The translations under genes were made by a program, and so were the position numbers. The notes beneath the pieces were generated by a model that saw only the letters and a program-made list of their open reading frames with translations, did not search any database and was not told where the DNA came from. Below are positions 23,201-37,200 of a DNA stretch of 64,000 bases, piece after piece; the first letter of the stretch is position 1, and each line of letters starts with the position of its first letter. The DNA is taken from the NCBI GenBank assembly GCA_948470475.1, contig OX419342.1, positions 9,819,183-9,883,182 of the forward strand. Direction: 5' to 3'. Source of the stretch: Galaxea fascicularis (Eukaryota > Cnidaria > Anthozoa > Scleractinia > Euphylliidae).

Positions 23201-26200
23201 GCGACGCTGGGGGTGACCTTGTTTTGATAAAGACCTCATTGCTTTTGTGTAAAAATCATGTTGTTATGCTAACTAGTCCACATTTGTATGAGAGAGAGAG
23301 ACAGAGAGGCTTGCATCAAAACAAGGTTGCAACCTCAGCCTTGCTCCTACTCAAAGGCATGTCACTGAATGCACAGCTGTAAATGGACTATTTGACATTA
23401 CACTATACCATGCTCACCCAAAAAAAGCTGTCATGTACATGACTGTATTAATGGTCAGATCAAATACAGCTCCAGGGCTGTCTTAAGGGGCCAGGTATAG
23501 TACCATGCATTTTCCCCTCATATTTTGAGGTATATCCCTGACTACTTTGATATAAAACCAGCATGTTGACTTCACTACAGCAATTCAAATCCCCAGGTAT
23601 TCTTTGTATATCCCTACCTACCTCAAAAATTAGTAACAACCCTGCTGCTCTACTGATGATAATTATGTTCAGGAAAGTGAAATAACTGAATAGTGAATAT
23701 CACTTCAATATTACGTGTACATTAGTTTGCTAATTGTTTGCTACTGTACAAACTTTATGTGAACTTGTTCATGTATATTAATGCGATCAGAGTTCAGAAT
23801 GATAAAATTGTTTTATATGGAAAACATTTTCCTTGCACAATGCACTTTTTTGTATTGTGTGCCCTTAAGGAGCTCACACTTTATGGTTTGCATCTTAGAA
23901 TGCTCCAGAAGACAGCCAAAGTGTAAGAAGTTACACTACAGCTGCCTGTTTAATTCATTTGCTTCTGACCTCACTGAGCCCAGAAAAGTTTTGGAATACT
24001 TTATACAATGTACATGTACATGCATGCAATACAAAGATATATGATTGTTTCTGTGTACCTATAACATAAGGAAGAGTGTTCTTTTTTTGTTTTTCATTAT
24101 TTTTATGAGCTGTGGTGTATATGTGGTGCAGCATGGCCATGAAAGTGAAGTTTCTTCTACCATGATTTCCCTCCTTTAGGACAGTCATGGCACATCAGGC
24201 CTTCATCTGGCAGCCATGTCTGGAGACACTCAGTGTGTTGAACTGCTGCTCAACTCTGGACATCAAGTGGATTGTGTGGATCGCTATGGGTGGCCACCAC
24301 TTCTTTATGCTAACTTCAAAGCTCATGAAAGCTGTGTGTTAGCACTGATGAAACCCAAGCCAGAACAAGTTTTTATCCTGGGAGGATTGCTGAGAAGAGC
24401 AAGAAATAATTTAGAGAAGAAGAGGGCTGTCAAGGTACATGAAGAGATGAACATTTTTATTGAGATAATGCAGGGTTTTCGATTTAAGCCGGCGCCCGAT
24501 GCAAGTCACTGGCTACTTTAAGCGTTTGCACCGGATACTTCGGCATAAACCTCGGCTCCGCCGCACTGTGCTGCCATTGCGGCGCAATAGACCTCCGGGT
24601 ACTTCTGAATATCCACCTGCTACTTTTTTTTCTTTTTGAAACCCTTGGATAATGTTGTTGTATCCACACATACTGTAGTACCATGTACATGTATAAATAC
24701 AATTAATATATCAGAATGTAGAAGCATCATTGTACAGTATATTCATTCTTATTCCAATCAGCCTTCCCTTTGTGTATTGGGCTTATTATAATGTTGCATT
24801 TATTAACCCATTGACTACCATGCCGGCCAAAACCAGCCGCAAAACACTCCCATGCTTCAAAACGTTGCAACTTTCTCAATCGCGCGAATATTGGCTCAAC
24901 TGTCAGTTGTTAGCATGAAATGGGATGCCCTTTAAATTTGGATGTCCAATAAACGCAAGAAACATAGCACTTTTGACCAAATATGACCTTTTGAGTTTGG
25001 ACAAGAACAAAATGACCATTTTTAGCGTTAAACAGAAACGACGAAAATGCCCCTTTTTACTGTTATGTTTCTTAAAGAAATTATTGTCGAAAAACAAAAC
25101 TTCGACCATCATAGTAAAATTCAATCCTTGTTCTAGCTTAGAAATGACTTTTTTTGTTCATATTCTTTTCCTGAGCGTAGAGACAGCCTTTTGTTCCTGT
25201 GCAATCCAGTCTTCCCGCTATTTTCAACATCTCGACCGCATTGCATGCTGGGAAATAACGAGAATTTTTGACAGCACCCGTCCCTTCCCCCAATTTTTTC
25301 ACATATAAACTAAGCCTACAGCCACTCCGAGCTACCGCCAAAAATTGGTGCTTGTGGGGATATTCAGTGCTTGCAAATTCCAAAATATGCGGCGGTAGGT
25401 CGAGAAATTCATCCAAAGTCGAGTCCCAAAGGTACTAAGTGTCTGATGATCCGAATTCCCAGTTCGTGGAGTAACAAGCCAAATTTGACAACAAAGTACA
25501 TCACCTTGCTCGCTTCTTTGAGAAAGTGGACTCTTAGCAACCGTCACGCTTAATGATGCTCATCAGGCTGCCACTAAAGATGAAAAATGGCTGTAAACTT
25601 AGCAAAATTCGCACACAAACCGAACTTGGGCCGTTCTTGAGTTCCACAATTGAAAAATAGCTGCGTCACAATGACGTTTTCAGAAACCTTGAGCCTTCAG
25701 TACTTTAGGGCAGCACCACTTTCCGTGGTAGTTTCAAATATAAAGTCATGAAATGCTATGGATCGTTTTTGCTGGAAAATCACTCCGAAAACGTAAAAAC
25801 GGCTGGTAGTCAATGGGTTAATCAGCTTCCTGTGGAAGGCCCAAGTCTAAAAATGACTGTTGTTCATTCTTCTTCTCTGTCATTGTTGGGTATCATCCAC
25901 AAAGCTCTCTTCTGGCGTATTTGCACAGGCACTGAAAAATAACATCACAACAAGAAAGCTGCCATGTTGTTTTTTTTAGAGGACTATCAGGTTTTCGATG
26001 GAGTGTATTAGTTTTATGTATAACATTTTTGTACCTTCACATGTTGCAACAGTGCCTGTGTGTAAAATGAATGTGTTATCATTACAAGCATTGTCAAATG
26101 TACTTGAAAAATGAGATGTACACTGTATTAGAGAAGGCAGTACAATTTTCTTTACATGATCAACAAGGTACCTTAGTGCAGAAATAAAACAAAGATAGGA

Positions 26201-29200
26201 ATTCAGTTCTCAATTTAGTTTTGTTGCTAAACCCTTTCAATAAGCACCAATACCTGGGGACATTTTAACAAGGCTCCTGTACTTCAAAAGTTATTAAAAG
26301 GGTCTGTAAAGGCCAATGTACATGTATTATTTTGTATGGCATGGTGTAATATAGTTAGGCAAAGCTTCAAGTGTGTTCAAGAGAAACAAATACATGTAGG
26401 CATAAGCTGATTAATTAGTAGGACTTGTTTTGTATTACATACACTGTAGGTGTCGCTCCTACTGAGACAATTGAACAATAAGCAATCAAGTGTTTAGTAT
26501 CGATCATTACAAAAGCAGACAGTTATTATTTACATCAGTCATTTTTTCTCATCGTTTCATCAGCTTGGTTTTCGTCTGTATTTGATTGAGTTCATCATTG
26601 TAAGTTTAGCATTGGGAATTTTTTGCTAGGACTATATAGTGTTGTTTCATTGGTTAAATACAGTTTTGTTAGTTCTTTAAAGCCTGGTTTCCATGTGATC
26701 TTAACGGTCTGCAATTGTCTGTGACACGATCGGTGCTATCATCGGCGATCGGTCTGTGTCACATCTCAGACATATGGAAACATTCCATCATGTCTGAGAT
26801 GTGATGCAGACTGATTGCTGATCATTGTGACGATTGTGTCGCAGACTGATTGCAGACCATTAAGATCATATGGAAATCAGGCTTAAGGTTTTCAGAGTAG
26901 GTTTATGTATAAAGTGTACATGTAATAGGTTAAGAAATCGTCAGAACAAAGTGTAACTGAGGTATACCATGGAATATTCCACTGGTTACTACTTTCTTCT
27001 TAGTACACACACTTGGGATAAATTTCCATAGTGTACTACGTGTATTTGAAAGTAATTGCAAAATGCATGTACGTTGTGTATGTACATGTGCAGATTAAGT
27101 AAGGTGGTCTTGACAATGACAAATTCAATGGTACACGTAGAAAACCTGGTTTTGTTATTATTGTAAGTCACACAATGAGTTGTAAATAAGTTAGAAAAAA
27201 TGTACACTTACTGTACTCACCACAAATACTGTAAACTGCTATGTGTCTCCGCAGGTTGTAAAGAACGTGCTTGTATCTCTGGCCAATCATGATGCATACT
27301 ATACAGTGTTCAATGACTTTGTTCGCCAAAATCCTGAAATGCTTGATGAGAACAACTATGGTCTGCTGCAGCACACATGGAGAGCCATCCTGGATTTTGA
27401 CAATAAAAGAAGGTGGTTCCTGAGAAAACTTTTAGAAATCAGGTTAGCAGAGCATTCACTGGTTTCCTTATCTTACTAGCAGCTGTCCATTGATTTGTCA
27501 CCCCTATTGAATAGTCCCGCACCCATTTTGCTGGAAATAATTGAAATATGTGTACAGTGTAATTGTCCACCTCAAATAGTATTGCCACTTATTATATCTC
27601 TCAGTTAGTTCGCTCGCTGTGATTGGTCAACTTTGCGGGCCGTATTTTACCGTACAGCCAGCTAAATTTGCGAGGTTCTTTTCCTGCACACCAAATTAAC
27701 CTCAGAGGTATTAATATCATACAAATCTTGTTTTCTTGGTCTTTACTATAAACTGTAAGTTATGGATCCTCATTTTTTCCCGTTGATTTATGGCCATGCT
27801 TGGGCCATAAGTGAACGGGAAAAACTTGGTCTGTAACTTACAGTACGGACCTCAAACTCTGTTAGTAAGAGGTATCTCCACCCCATTCATGTAAATGATA
27901 TTATTAATCCCTTCTCCCTCTAAGTTCCCATCTCCCTGTCAAGTTAAAAATTAACTCCTTGAACAGGAGACAGACATACCACAGCTGCTTGTACCAACCG
28001 ATTTGCAGATACAGTGTAAAAATTAATTATGTACATTTACACATACAGTTGACGTGTTAAACCTGGAGTATAATCCTGCAATATAGAGTTTCATTCATCA
28101 AGACTGACTGAAACCTCAAGCTCTAGTGCAAAGGATATTGAGATTTCATTTATCAGACAAAGAAACCAAACTGAAGACAAAGTCTTAGAAAGCCTGTGTT
28201 CAGTTTTCTTGATCTGATTTGACAACTTGCTTTTTTTTTTTTCTTTGGAAACAACTTACTGATTGCCACAGGCCACCTGACTTACCTGAATTTTACACGG
28301 TGATAATTATGTAGATATAATTATCTGCACTGCTGGTTGTTCTCCCAAGAATGTGGACGACAAAAAAATAATATTAAATCGAATCGAATATTGGTTACAT
28401 CACAGGCAGCCCAATCTTGGTATGTGACATCAAAAGTTGATATAAAAAAAATATATGGTTAAAAGCCAGAATTCCAACTAACCAAATAGTGGTGAAATAT
28501 TGATATTATTCTAGCCAAATAAAGCCCTCCTCTCTTCTCTCTACTGTTTCTTGTCACTTTGTGGAAAGTCTTAGTGCAAGTTACCTCAGATTAAAAAAAA
28601 ACTGATGACATTGCACTTAGACATCCCAGAAAGTGACAAGAAACAATAGAGTGAAGGTGAGGGAGGCTTTATTTGTTTAGAATATCAATATTTCTACTGC
28701 TGGTCATCTACGTTTTACCAGATGATGTGTTTTGTCCAGTTAGGAGCAGTAAGTGTTAAATAACAACAACTGTGAATTGTTTGGATCATTTTCAGAGGCA
28801 GTTCATACAGTTGGTCATTTGAAAGTATTTGCCTGGACGTAGACAGAGAGAATGTACTAGGCAGTGCCATAAACCAGATGGGGAAATACCTTGGACATGC
28901 TCTGAGAAACAGATCACTTAATGTTACTTTCAAGGATGAACCTGGTATGCTAATAATTTCTTGTAGTCTCCCAAGACTTTCTTCTGTACATAATTTGACA
29001 CTGTTTTACACCTTGCCAAGACATTCATTTTCAAAGAGAGAACACTGAGTATTATAAATCCCTCAAACCCGGGAAGCTTGATTCTTGAAGTGTGTAAAGG
29101 AGATCTTTTAGTGGCATTGACTGATCTCTTGAAACAAGAGGCTATCATGAGGTAGGGGTAATGTTTCTTAGGGCTGGTTCACACTTTGACCTAAGCATAA

Positions 29201-31183
29201 GCATAAGCACAAGGAATGGAACTTTTTCCATTCCTTATGCTTATGCTTATGCCTATGCTTATATAACCCCGGTTCACACATATTATATTTTTCCTATGCT
29301 TATGGTTATGCTTATGCTTACAAAGTGTGAACCAATCTAAGTGATTTGATTTTTATGTTTTGTATTTCTGTCTGTATTCCTTTTTTTTTATCAGGCTGTA
29401 ATTACATGTAAATACATATACACAGAATAGTTCTTTTGGGAGTATGGAGTAACATTTTGTTATTATTACCACATAGAACTCAACAATCATAAAGCTACAT
29501 GTGGTATCATTTAACAATAAATTAATACAAAACATGGGACATAGAGATACATGTACAAATTCTTTCCTACATGGTGTGTAATTTCCCCAAGTGAATCCTT
29601 TAAAACCATTGTAATTTGTAACCTGTGGTTCTTTTGTTTGGGCAGGTATCTGCACTGGCCCCAAAAGGGAATTTTTTGCCTGCTTCTGTAAGGACGTCAT
29701 TAACCCTAAAAGAGGCCTCTTTGCTCTTGCTGACGATGCTCAGTACAGGTAATTGTATAGTGTGTTTTCACTCAAACGATCAGTTGCCATATTGGCTTAA
29801 TGAAACAGAGAAAGTATTAAAATAAAAATAGAGTTGAAATTCCCAGAGGGTTAGCCTTGTTTTGGTACACCAACTTGGCCACCCTTACGTCATGAAAACA
29901 TAGTCTGAAATTCCAGCCGTCTCTCAGGGGTAGTTCATGGCTGACATTTCACACTGACAAAAACCCTTTATATCATGGTTTATTGTACTGCCAAGTGATG
30001 TACCAATAAATGAACACCACACTCACATTCATACAAGATACAGTTTGAATCTGTACTGTGTTGCTGAACTCAAGCCCTTACTGTACTCATATAGGTCAGC
30101 AGCAAGCAAATGTGAATACACCTTATGAGAAGCCCTTCCAAAGGGCTCAAAAACTCCCGAAACATGGGAAAGTGTGACCATGGACCAGTATTGTCTTGCG
30201 TTTAAACCTTGCCCAAATTACAAGTAGCCACATGTGATTTTAAGAACTGAATTTTTAAAATTCAACAAAAGCATAAGACTGAGTAGTAAGGTACAGATAA
30301 CATGCAATTCATCATATCTTCACTCCTAATCAGAAAGAACATAAAGAATGTAACAGTGCAAAGCCATGTACCTGCACGTCTGTTTTGTCTGTTATGCCAG
30401 AAGTCAGTATCCCAAATTGAAGGTAATTTGGAGAGTGTTAGACTGTGAGCAGTCTCTTATTTTTCTTTTGCGTCACGGTAAAATGCGATAACGTGCGAGG
30501 AGCGAGGCCACGAGGAACAAGGGCGGAGCTGTATATCTCTCCTTCTTTTTTGCCAGTAATTTGCATAATTTTACCTTTTTGTGCGCTCCGTGTGGTTCTG
30601 AGGAACAAAGGACGGCCGCATGCGGTCTAGGAGAGTGCTAATTTAAGGCCACTTTTTGCATTGCTTCACCTAGCTGTCCAGTTGTGTACCATCATCATGC
30701 TCCCCAGCTATTTTAAGTGTTGACAATAAGTTGTAAATTTGCGTCTTACAGCCCAGTTCCAAATGCCTACTTTGCTAAATGCATTGAGAAGGAAATGCCA
30801 CTGAATTCAAAACCGAGCAAAGCCACTGCACATCAAACTCCTGTTACAACTGGATCTAAAGAAGAACGACAATCAGGTGAGCTTGTAGCGATGAGGTCCA
30901 CCCTGGCACACCGTCCTGCTGGAGGCAGGATGGCTGGGTGGTTTAAGGTTCCAGATTTCAGTGCAGTCACCCGGGTTTCAAATCCTGCTCTGATCACCAG
31001 CTGGTGTTGGTCGGAGTAGTCGCTGATTCAACTTCTCAATCTTCCTTGAAAATAGCCAACTGGTTTGCCTCCCGCCAACTGTGATTCTTATCATTTTGTT
31101 TATTTGAATTGTTTGTTTCGTGCATTTGCTCAGCTCCACTAGCCTTTGTGTGCTATGAATGCTGCTGAGGGTAAATAAGGGCC

Positions 31184-31214
<31 letters not shown>

Positions 31215-34200
31215 GACACCAGTGTACTAATCCTTTGATGTCTTTGTCAACACAAGGAGATAGAGAGAGTGAGCATGATGATGAGGACGTGGCTCCAGCA
31301 CTGTCCAGTGACGTTACTGAGGAGGAGTTGTTAACAGTGACACAAACTGGAGAACTTTCCACTCTCACAATTAATGACAGACATGGAATCTCTTCAGAAC
31401 TTGCAGACAGTCAGTCAATGGGCAGTGATGGGTTCCATTGTCAGCAAGAATCAGAGAACATTGCCAGTTGCCAAGCAGCATCAGAACAGGCTCACTTAAG
31501 TGGAAGCATTTCAAGGGAAGAAAGTATGATTGTGGATCATACCCATACCCATCCATGGAACATTCCACAGGCTTCACAGGAGACAACATGGTTATCATGC
31601 GTGGTGAGTTGAATTAATAACTTACAGAGAGCAGAGTAGTGATGCATATCTTATACCACCAATGTCCAAGTGCAGTGTACACGTGTTTATATAATTATTG
31701 ATTACAAAACGTACATCTGAACAGAATTTGCCAGTTGATTCATTGTTGCCCCAAATCAGACCACATCATTGAGTATTGCCCCCTTAACACCTGCTATGGA
31801 AAGCCAAATGGTGCAAAATTCAAGAAGTAAAATTGGCTTCACATTCAAGGAAATTTGTTGAACGTGATGACTTGATTTTGTTGAGCTTGAGTGAAATCTG
31901 TTTGACCTTGATAGGAAATTTGTTGAATGTGAAGCAAATTTTACTGCTACTCTTTTTCAAACAGTAATGAGTGTATTCTGTTTATTCTTCTTGACCTCTT
32001 TGTTGGTCCATTTATGTCTAGGCTGTTGAAATGAGTTCTCCTGAGCAAATGTTTCTTTGCTCTTTTAGCTACGCCTCGACATAGTTTTACTCGAATACAG
32101 GGGTGCCTGTAATGCCAGCCGTATTTCTAGAACTGTTATTGTGTGCATTGAAGGAACTTAAAGAATAGCCACATTCTGCTATGGCTGTGGGGGAAGCCCA
32201 TCAGTCAAAATTAGGACTCATTCATTATGACTCCATGTAACCTTGCTTGCTTCACACTTTCTCTCTGTTGTGTTTGTTTGACCAGGAGTCCAGCAGTGCT
32301 GACCAGTCCGTCATAAACCTGTCTCTCCGCTCCAAACTCAAGCAGCTTCGCTTTATCGGTCGTATGATAGGATTTGCTGTTTGCCAGGATTTGCTGCTCA
32401 ATCTTCAATTATCCAAACCATTTGTGAAGCAGGTGTGATCACGTACAATTCTTGAACTGCCGCGGAAATCGGATCACCATTTGTGCTTTTAGTTGTGTCT
32501 GTGGTCTGGCTTCACTGTTGCAGTTTTGATTGTCAAAGTGCATAAGTTTATTCTTTCTTGTACTGCTTTCGTTACGTCATCCTTGCAGACAATAGTTTTC
32601 TCAAAACTATAGTTAAAAGGCGCAGAAGTGACGTCATTTTGGAAACAATGATTTGTATACATTTACAGGTGACATAATAGGCCATTTCCGAGTTCATGTC
32701 TGCCTCCTCTTCAAAGCGAGTCTAAGTGCGAAGTTTTTGTTATGAAAATTAGTTTTCATTCATATGTAAAGTAGAACTAATTACCATCACAAAAACTTCG
32801 CACTTAGACTTTAAAGAGGAGGCAGACATGAACTCGGAAATGGCCTATTTTCAAACAATAGTTTTTCACACGCGAGACACACGAGGTTTTGCCAAAGCCT
32901 GGCATTAACTGTTTTAGAGACGGTTGAATTCAGTGAAACGTTCCATTATTTTTAGTTTTAAAACATATTTTTTGATTGGGCTTTTGTAAAATCTTAATAT
33001 TAATTTTGGACTGCACTGCAACTTTTAGTTTGCAAGCTTAGGTGGTTTTGCTTCTTGTGCGACGTCTTGTTTGTACAAATGCGCAAAGAAACAGTTATTG
33101 AATCACATAGTCATTGATAATTTCCTTTGTCCTTCTTTTTTTGTCAGATACTTGGAATCCCTCTCTCGCACCCTGATGACCTAAGTTCGTTTGATTATGA
33201 GCTCCATAGGAATGCAGTGATCTGGGTACGAGAAAACAGCGTCAATGAACTGGATCTGCCGTTTAGTGTGACTGCACTGAACCCGTGGAATTCAAAACCT
33301 GTCACAATTGAGCTAAGCAATGATGCGGAAAAGAAGCTTACTGATGATAATAAGGTACGCGAATAGGATAGGTGGAATGAACAAGCCTGTCTTGTGCCCA
33401 CTTGCATGACTGTACCGCTTTCATGGTTCTCCTTTTAAGCATGCGACAGGTGATTTTCACCGCCTGTTAACAACAAATACGCCTGCAACTCCAGTTTTCA
33501 CTGTTAGCAGATAAAAGAGGGATATCGGACATTTTGTGTCATTTATCCACCTGTACTCCATTCTTCCACTCCAGATCTGTTTGAAAACGAAAACGCTAGC
33601 TTTCCGTTCAAAGACTCTGATGTCAGAATCACGTTCTGTCTTCAAAATAGCAGGAAGTCATAGGACCATACGGATCAGTAAACAAGGAGACCATTACATC
33701 TTTGCTGAAGTACTCTCGCCAACATCGCACATCGGATATTTCAGGAATAACGAAGAATAGTCATGAAAACTAAGTTCGAAGGAGTTAAAACTTGGTCCAA
33801 CTGTGTGCTGGCCTAGCTTAAATATACCATCTTCCCCAGTCCCCCTCCTCCCCCCTCCCCGGCTCCTCCCCAACCACCTCAGTAACATATTGATTATGGA
33901 AAGTCTATTACCACCATGAATCAAATGTCATAAGTAACCAGTAACTAAAGCAAATGTAGCCATGGTGGAGGTTAAGTTTAATTACCCTTCTGTCAATGCT
34001 CAGAATGTGAGGCCACTAAATTTTGAATGTCGCCTTCTTTTCGCACCTTGGACATCTGAGATGCTGCACTGCACCTATGCGGATATGAAATACTGTAGAA
34101 GCTGCTGGCGAGTTTCAAACAGGACCGCAGACTCATGTCATTCACTGTTTAAATGTCTATCTCTTTTATAGGAGGAGTATGTAAGACTGGTGTCGCAACT

Positions 34201-37200
34201 TAAGCTGGAGACTTTGATGAAGAATGAAGTTGCTGCGTTTGCTGGAGGTCTTAATGAGGTCAGTACTGTACTCAAGAGAAGATGATGCCATTCACTACAC
34301 AGGAAAGTTTTTTTTTGTTTTTCACTCTAGCTAGGCTGTGTGCGTGCTCTTGGGACGAAAAAGCTTAGGAACCACAACCCCATCTTCTCCGCGTAAATAT
34401 TACAAAAGAAATAGAAAATTACATAATTTCTAAGGCACGCAAGAAATTGCAGGCCGAAACAACCGCGGACAAGCTGCGTTGTGCCCGCAAAATTCTCCGG
34501 CTTACTTGTTTGTTAACCTTATAGACTTTCTCAAACAGACCCACAGTCGCTCGCGCGCGCGGACATTCTCGATACCACTGTTTTTTGTTGTTGTTGTTTT
34601 TTTCTTTTTTCAAATTGAGTCATTTAAAAAAACAAAAAAATACTCAGAAGCTGAGGCCCAGGTTTGAAAGCCTTATTCTTCTTCCTGTTTTTTAAGGTTA
34701 TTCCACGCGAACTGCTGTCACTATTTACGGCTGACGAATTTTCTTTGGTAATTGGTGGTGTAGCTAAAATCGACGTGGACGATTGGAAGAAAAATACTAA
34801 GGTAATTCATTGTGGTTTGTTATTGTGGTAATTGTTGTCATGGAATCTCGGTAACACGAAGCAACATAATACGTTTATTAACAGTCCAGTTTGTTTGTAG
34901 CTGTGGATTGTGGGTGGGAATTATGATTGAGATAAAACGATTTGCTTTGACGCAAACTTCACTCTGAGAACACCAAAACGTTGTTGACTGGTTGGCAGCG
35001 ATGGCTTTCCATCGCCAGCCCACGCTCCCCTCTTGCTCTTGGCTGGGGGTATTCTTCCCAGTAAGATTAATATCTGCTGTGTGCACGTGTGCAAAAGTGT
35101 GGGTCTGACATTAGGCCACGGATTTGTTACATTGGCGTCGTTGTAAGTGGCGTGCTACATTGTAGTTGCTGTCTTAATTTCATCGAGGCGATAAAATGTG
35201 ATTTACCGTTCGCGAGGTGAGAACTTCTGTTCCAAATACCATACCAGGTGGTAACTGATGAATTTCCGGGTGAAAATAAAGTTAATATACACGTACAACT
35301 CTTCCCACCCCCTTCTTATAGTGGAATCGTGGGAGTTTTGTAATAGGTAACGTTATAAGAGATAATAAAGTCGTAGCACACGGAGGTCGGGAGCATGTTA
35401 ACTGTCTTCTTTAGAATTTTCGTCCATTCTCGTCCCCAGAGCCACTCGTCTTAAAATGTCGTCGTCGAGTGCCTCTGGACCCGCCCAAACAATTCGAGTT
35501 TTTTCATTGGCTGACAAAAAATGAATGCGTAGCAGAGATAAAAATCACAAAGCACTACGTATTCCATTTCACTTTGGGCCAGCAAGCCGCGGGCTAGCAA
35601 CCTCGTGTGGGCGAGCCCTCTTTGGCGCGCTTTTAAAAAAAATTAAAGATAAAACCTCCCGAAACATGGCGACCACGCCAAAGAAACTTTATCAGTTTCC
35701 CCGTAATCAGTGCATCACCTGCAGTGATATCATTCATGACCGAAACCATCCTCTTCTGTTGTTTAAATTTCGAGAATTTAACAAGAATCACTTCAAACGC
35801 TGACGATCCCTACCAGAAGAAGATCTGACACGAAGGAGGCCATCTTAACTACATTGTGTAGTTTCCTGTCTCTCCCCTCCCTGAGGATTAGTTTCTGTGC
35901 ATGAGCAGATTAGTTGGCTAAAACTACGCATGCGCTACCGGATGTCTGTGATTTACGGACATCCGGTAACTGCTGCTGCGAGAGCCCTCCGTTTCTCCGA
36001 CCCCGTGACCAAAAGAAACGGAGGCCTTGGGGACGACATTGGTTTTCATTAAGTTACATAAATATTTGTTGTGTTATCGAAAGTTGTTCCGGTCGTACGT
36101 CTCTACTCACACCCCGATCCATGCTCTACGCTTACGTTTTATGTTTTACGTTATTGCGTAGTATCAAGAATGCTCGTCTTCAGACAATGAAATCATGTGG
36201 TTCTGGAATGTAGTATCGCAGTTAAAAGAGGAAGAGAAGGCTCTGTTAATGAAGTTTTCTACTGGTTCACCCTGTGTTCCTATTGGTGGATTTGCTGCTC
36301 TGACGGTAAATGGCTTTGTTAATCAAAAGAAATAAGTTCATGCTGATCACTGCATAGCAGTCTTTTTCCAGCGGGGGAGGGGATCTTTGATAGTTTGATT
36401 TCTAATTTTGTCATAGATCGTTTTTGCACTTAATCAAAAACAAGTTTTGAAAAGTAGAAAAAGATCGGGTTCAAACATTACTGGATGTGTTAAAATTTTG
36501 TTTTTCTGAATGTAGATTGATTGTGGAAAGGACAAAAGTGACTAATTAAATTAGAAAACATCTCCATAAATAGGCCAGAAAAACAAACTAACAATGAAAA
36601 AGGCCATGTGTTTTCTATCCTCATGGTAGATTTTGCTTTAGAACTACAATGGAGGAAGGAATGATTCAAGCTTCCGTCCACTTATTCTGATTCTTAAGGT
36701 ATTCTCAGTCATGTGATATTCTCTCTTCAGGGTTTGCCAGGACCTACGAAATTCACGATTTTAAAGATCGGAGGTCAAAATAAGGTACGCCTTGTTAATA
36801 TTTCTCATACTGAATTCTCTTAAAGGTAGACACTTGCAGGAACAACTATCTGATTAGTATTTGGTTGATGAAGGGTTTTCAACTTGAAAGCCATGGGATC
36901 AACACTCGTTTCCTTCTCAGTGACCACCATCTGTTTTTTAAGGTAGAAAGGAGAATTTATATGGAAATCAGTACACACTGTTAAGGTTAAAAGGTTAAAT
37001 GCAACTAACATGGCAAAATTAAACCAGTTCGGCCATGATGGTAAACAGTGTCCGCCTGACTTTGTTGTTACTTTGACGGAGTTTACGGTGTTTCCTTCTT
37101 TTTTTTCTTAATTTTTTTTATTTACGGGCTTATCTGCGGCAGAGGCGAAGCTCTAAAATTAACGAACGAAACCTTAAAGATTCTTTTAAAAGTAGACAAC

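Larger units (their letters stand above)
27255..30876 (+). other. Exons 6-9 of the ankyrin-HECT gene (pre-HECT linker and start of the HECT N-lobe)
   Basis: Exon 6 (27255-27442) contains [20 protein letters not shown], like the start of HUWE1/UPL-type HECT domains. Exon 7 (28796-28944) covers the first N-lobe strand and helix ([17 protein letters not shown]). Exon 8 (29646-29748) carries [14 protein letters not shown], the G-x-x-REFF helix typical of HECT N-lobes. Exon 9 (30752-30876) carries [15 protein letters not shown] and then drifts into low-complexity sequence. Phases 0-2-1-2-1 chain correctly. Confidence 0.85.
32286..36784 (+). other. Exons 11-16 of the ankyrin-HECT gene (HECT N-lobe and hinge)
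   Basis: Exon 11 (32286-32432) has [20 protein letters not shown] and exon 12 (33148-33354) [19 protein letters not shown], both standard HECT N-lobe signatures. Exons 13 and 14 (34172-34258, 34697-34801) contain AFAGGLNE and the short [16 protein letters not shown] element that matches the ...L.LF...EL.L segment of HECT domains. Exon 15 (36162-36305) has [20 protein letters not shown] and VPIGGFAAL. Exon 16 (36731-36784) encodes only 18 residues, ending [11 protein letters not shown]. Confidence 0.87.
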
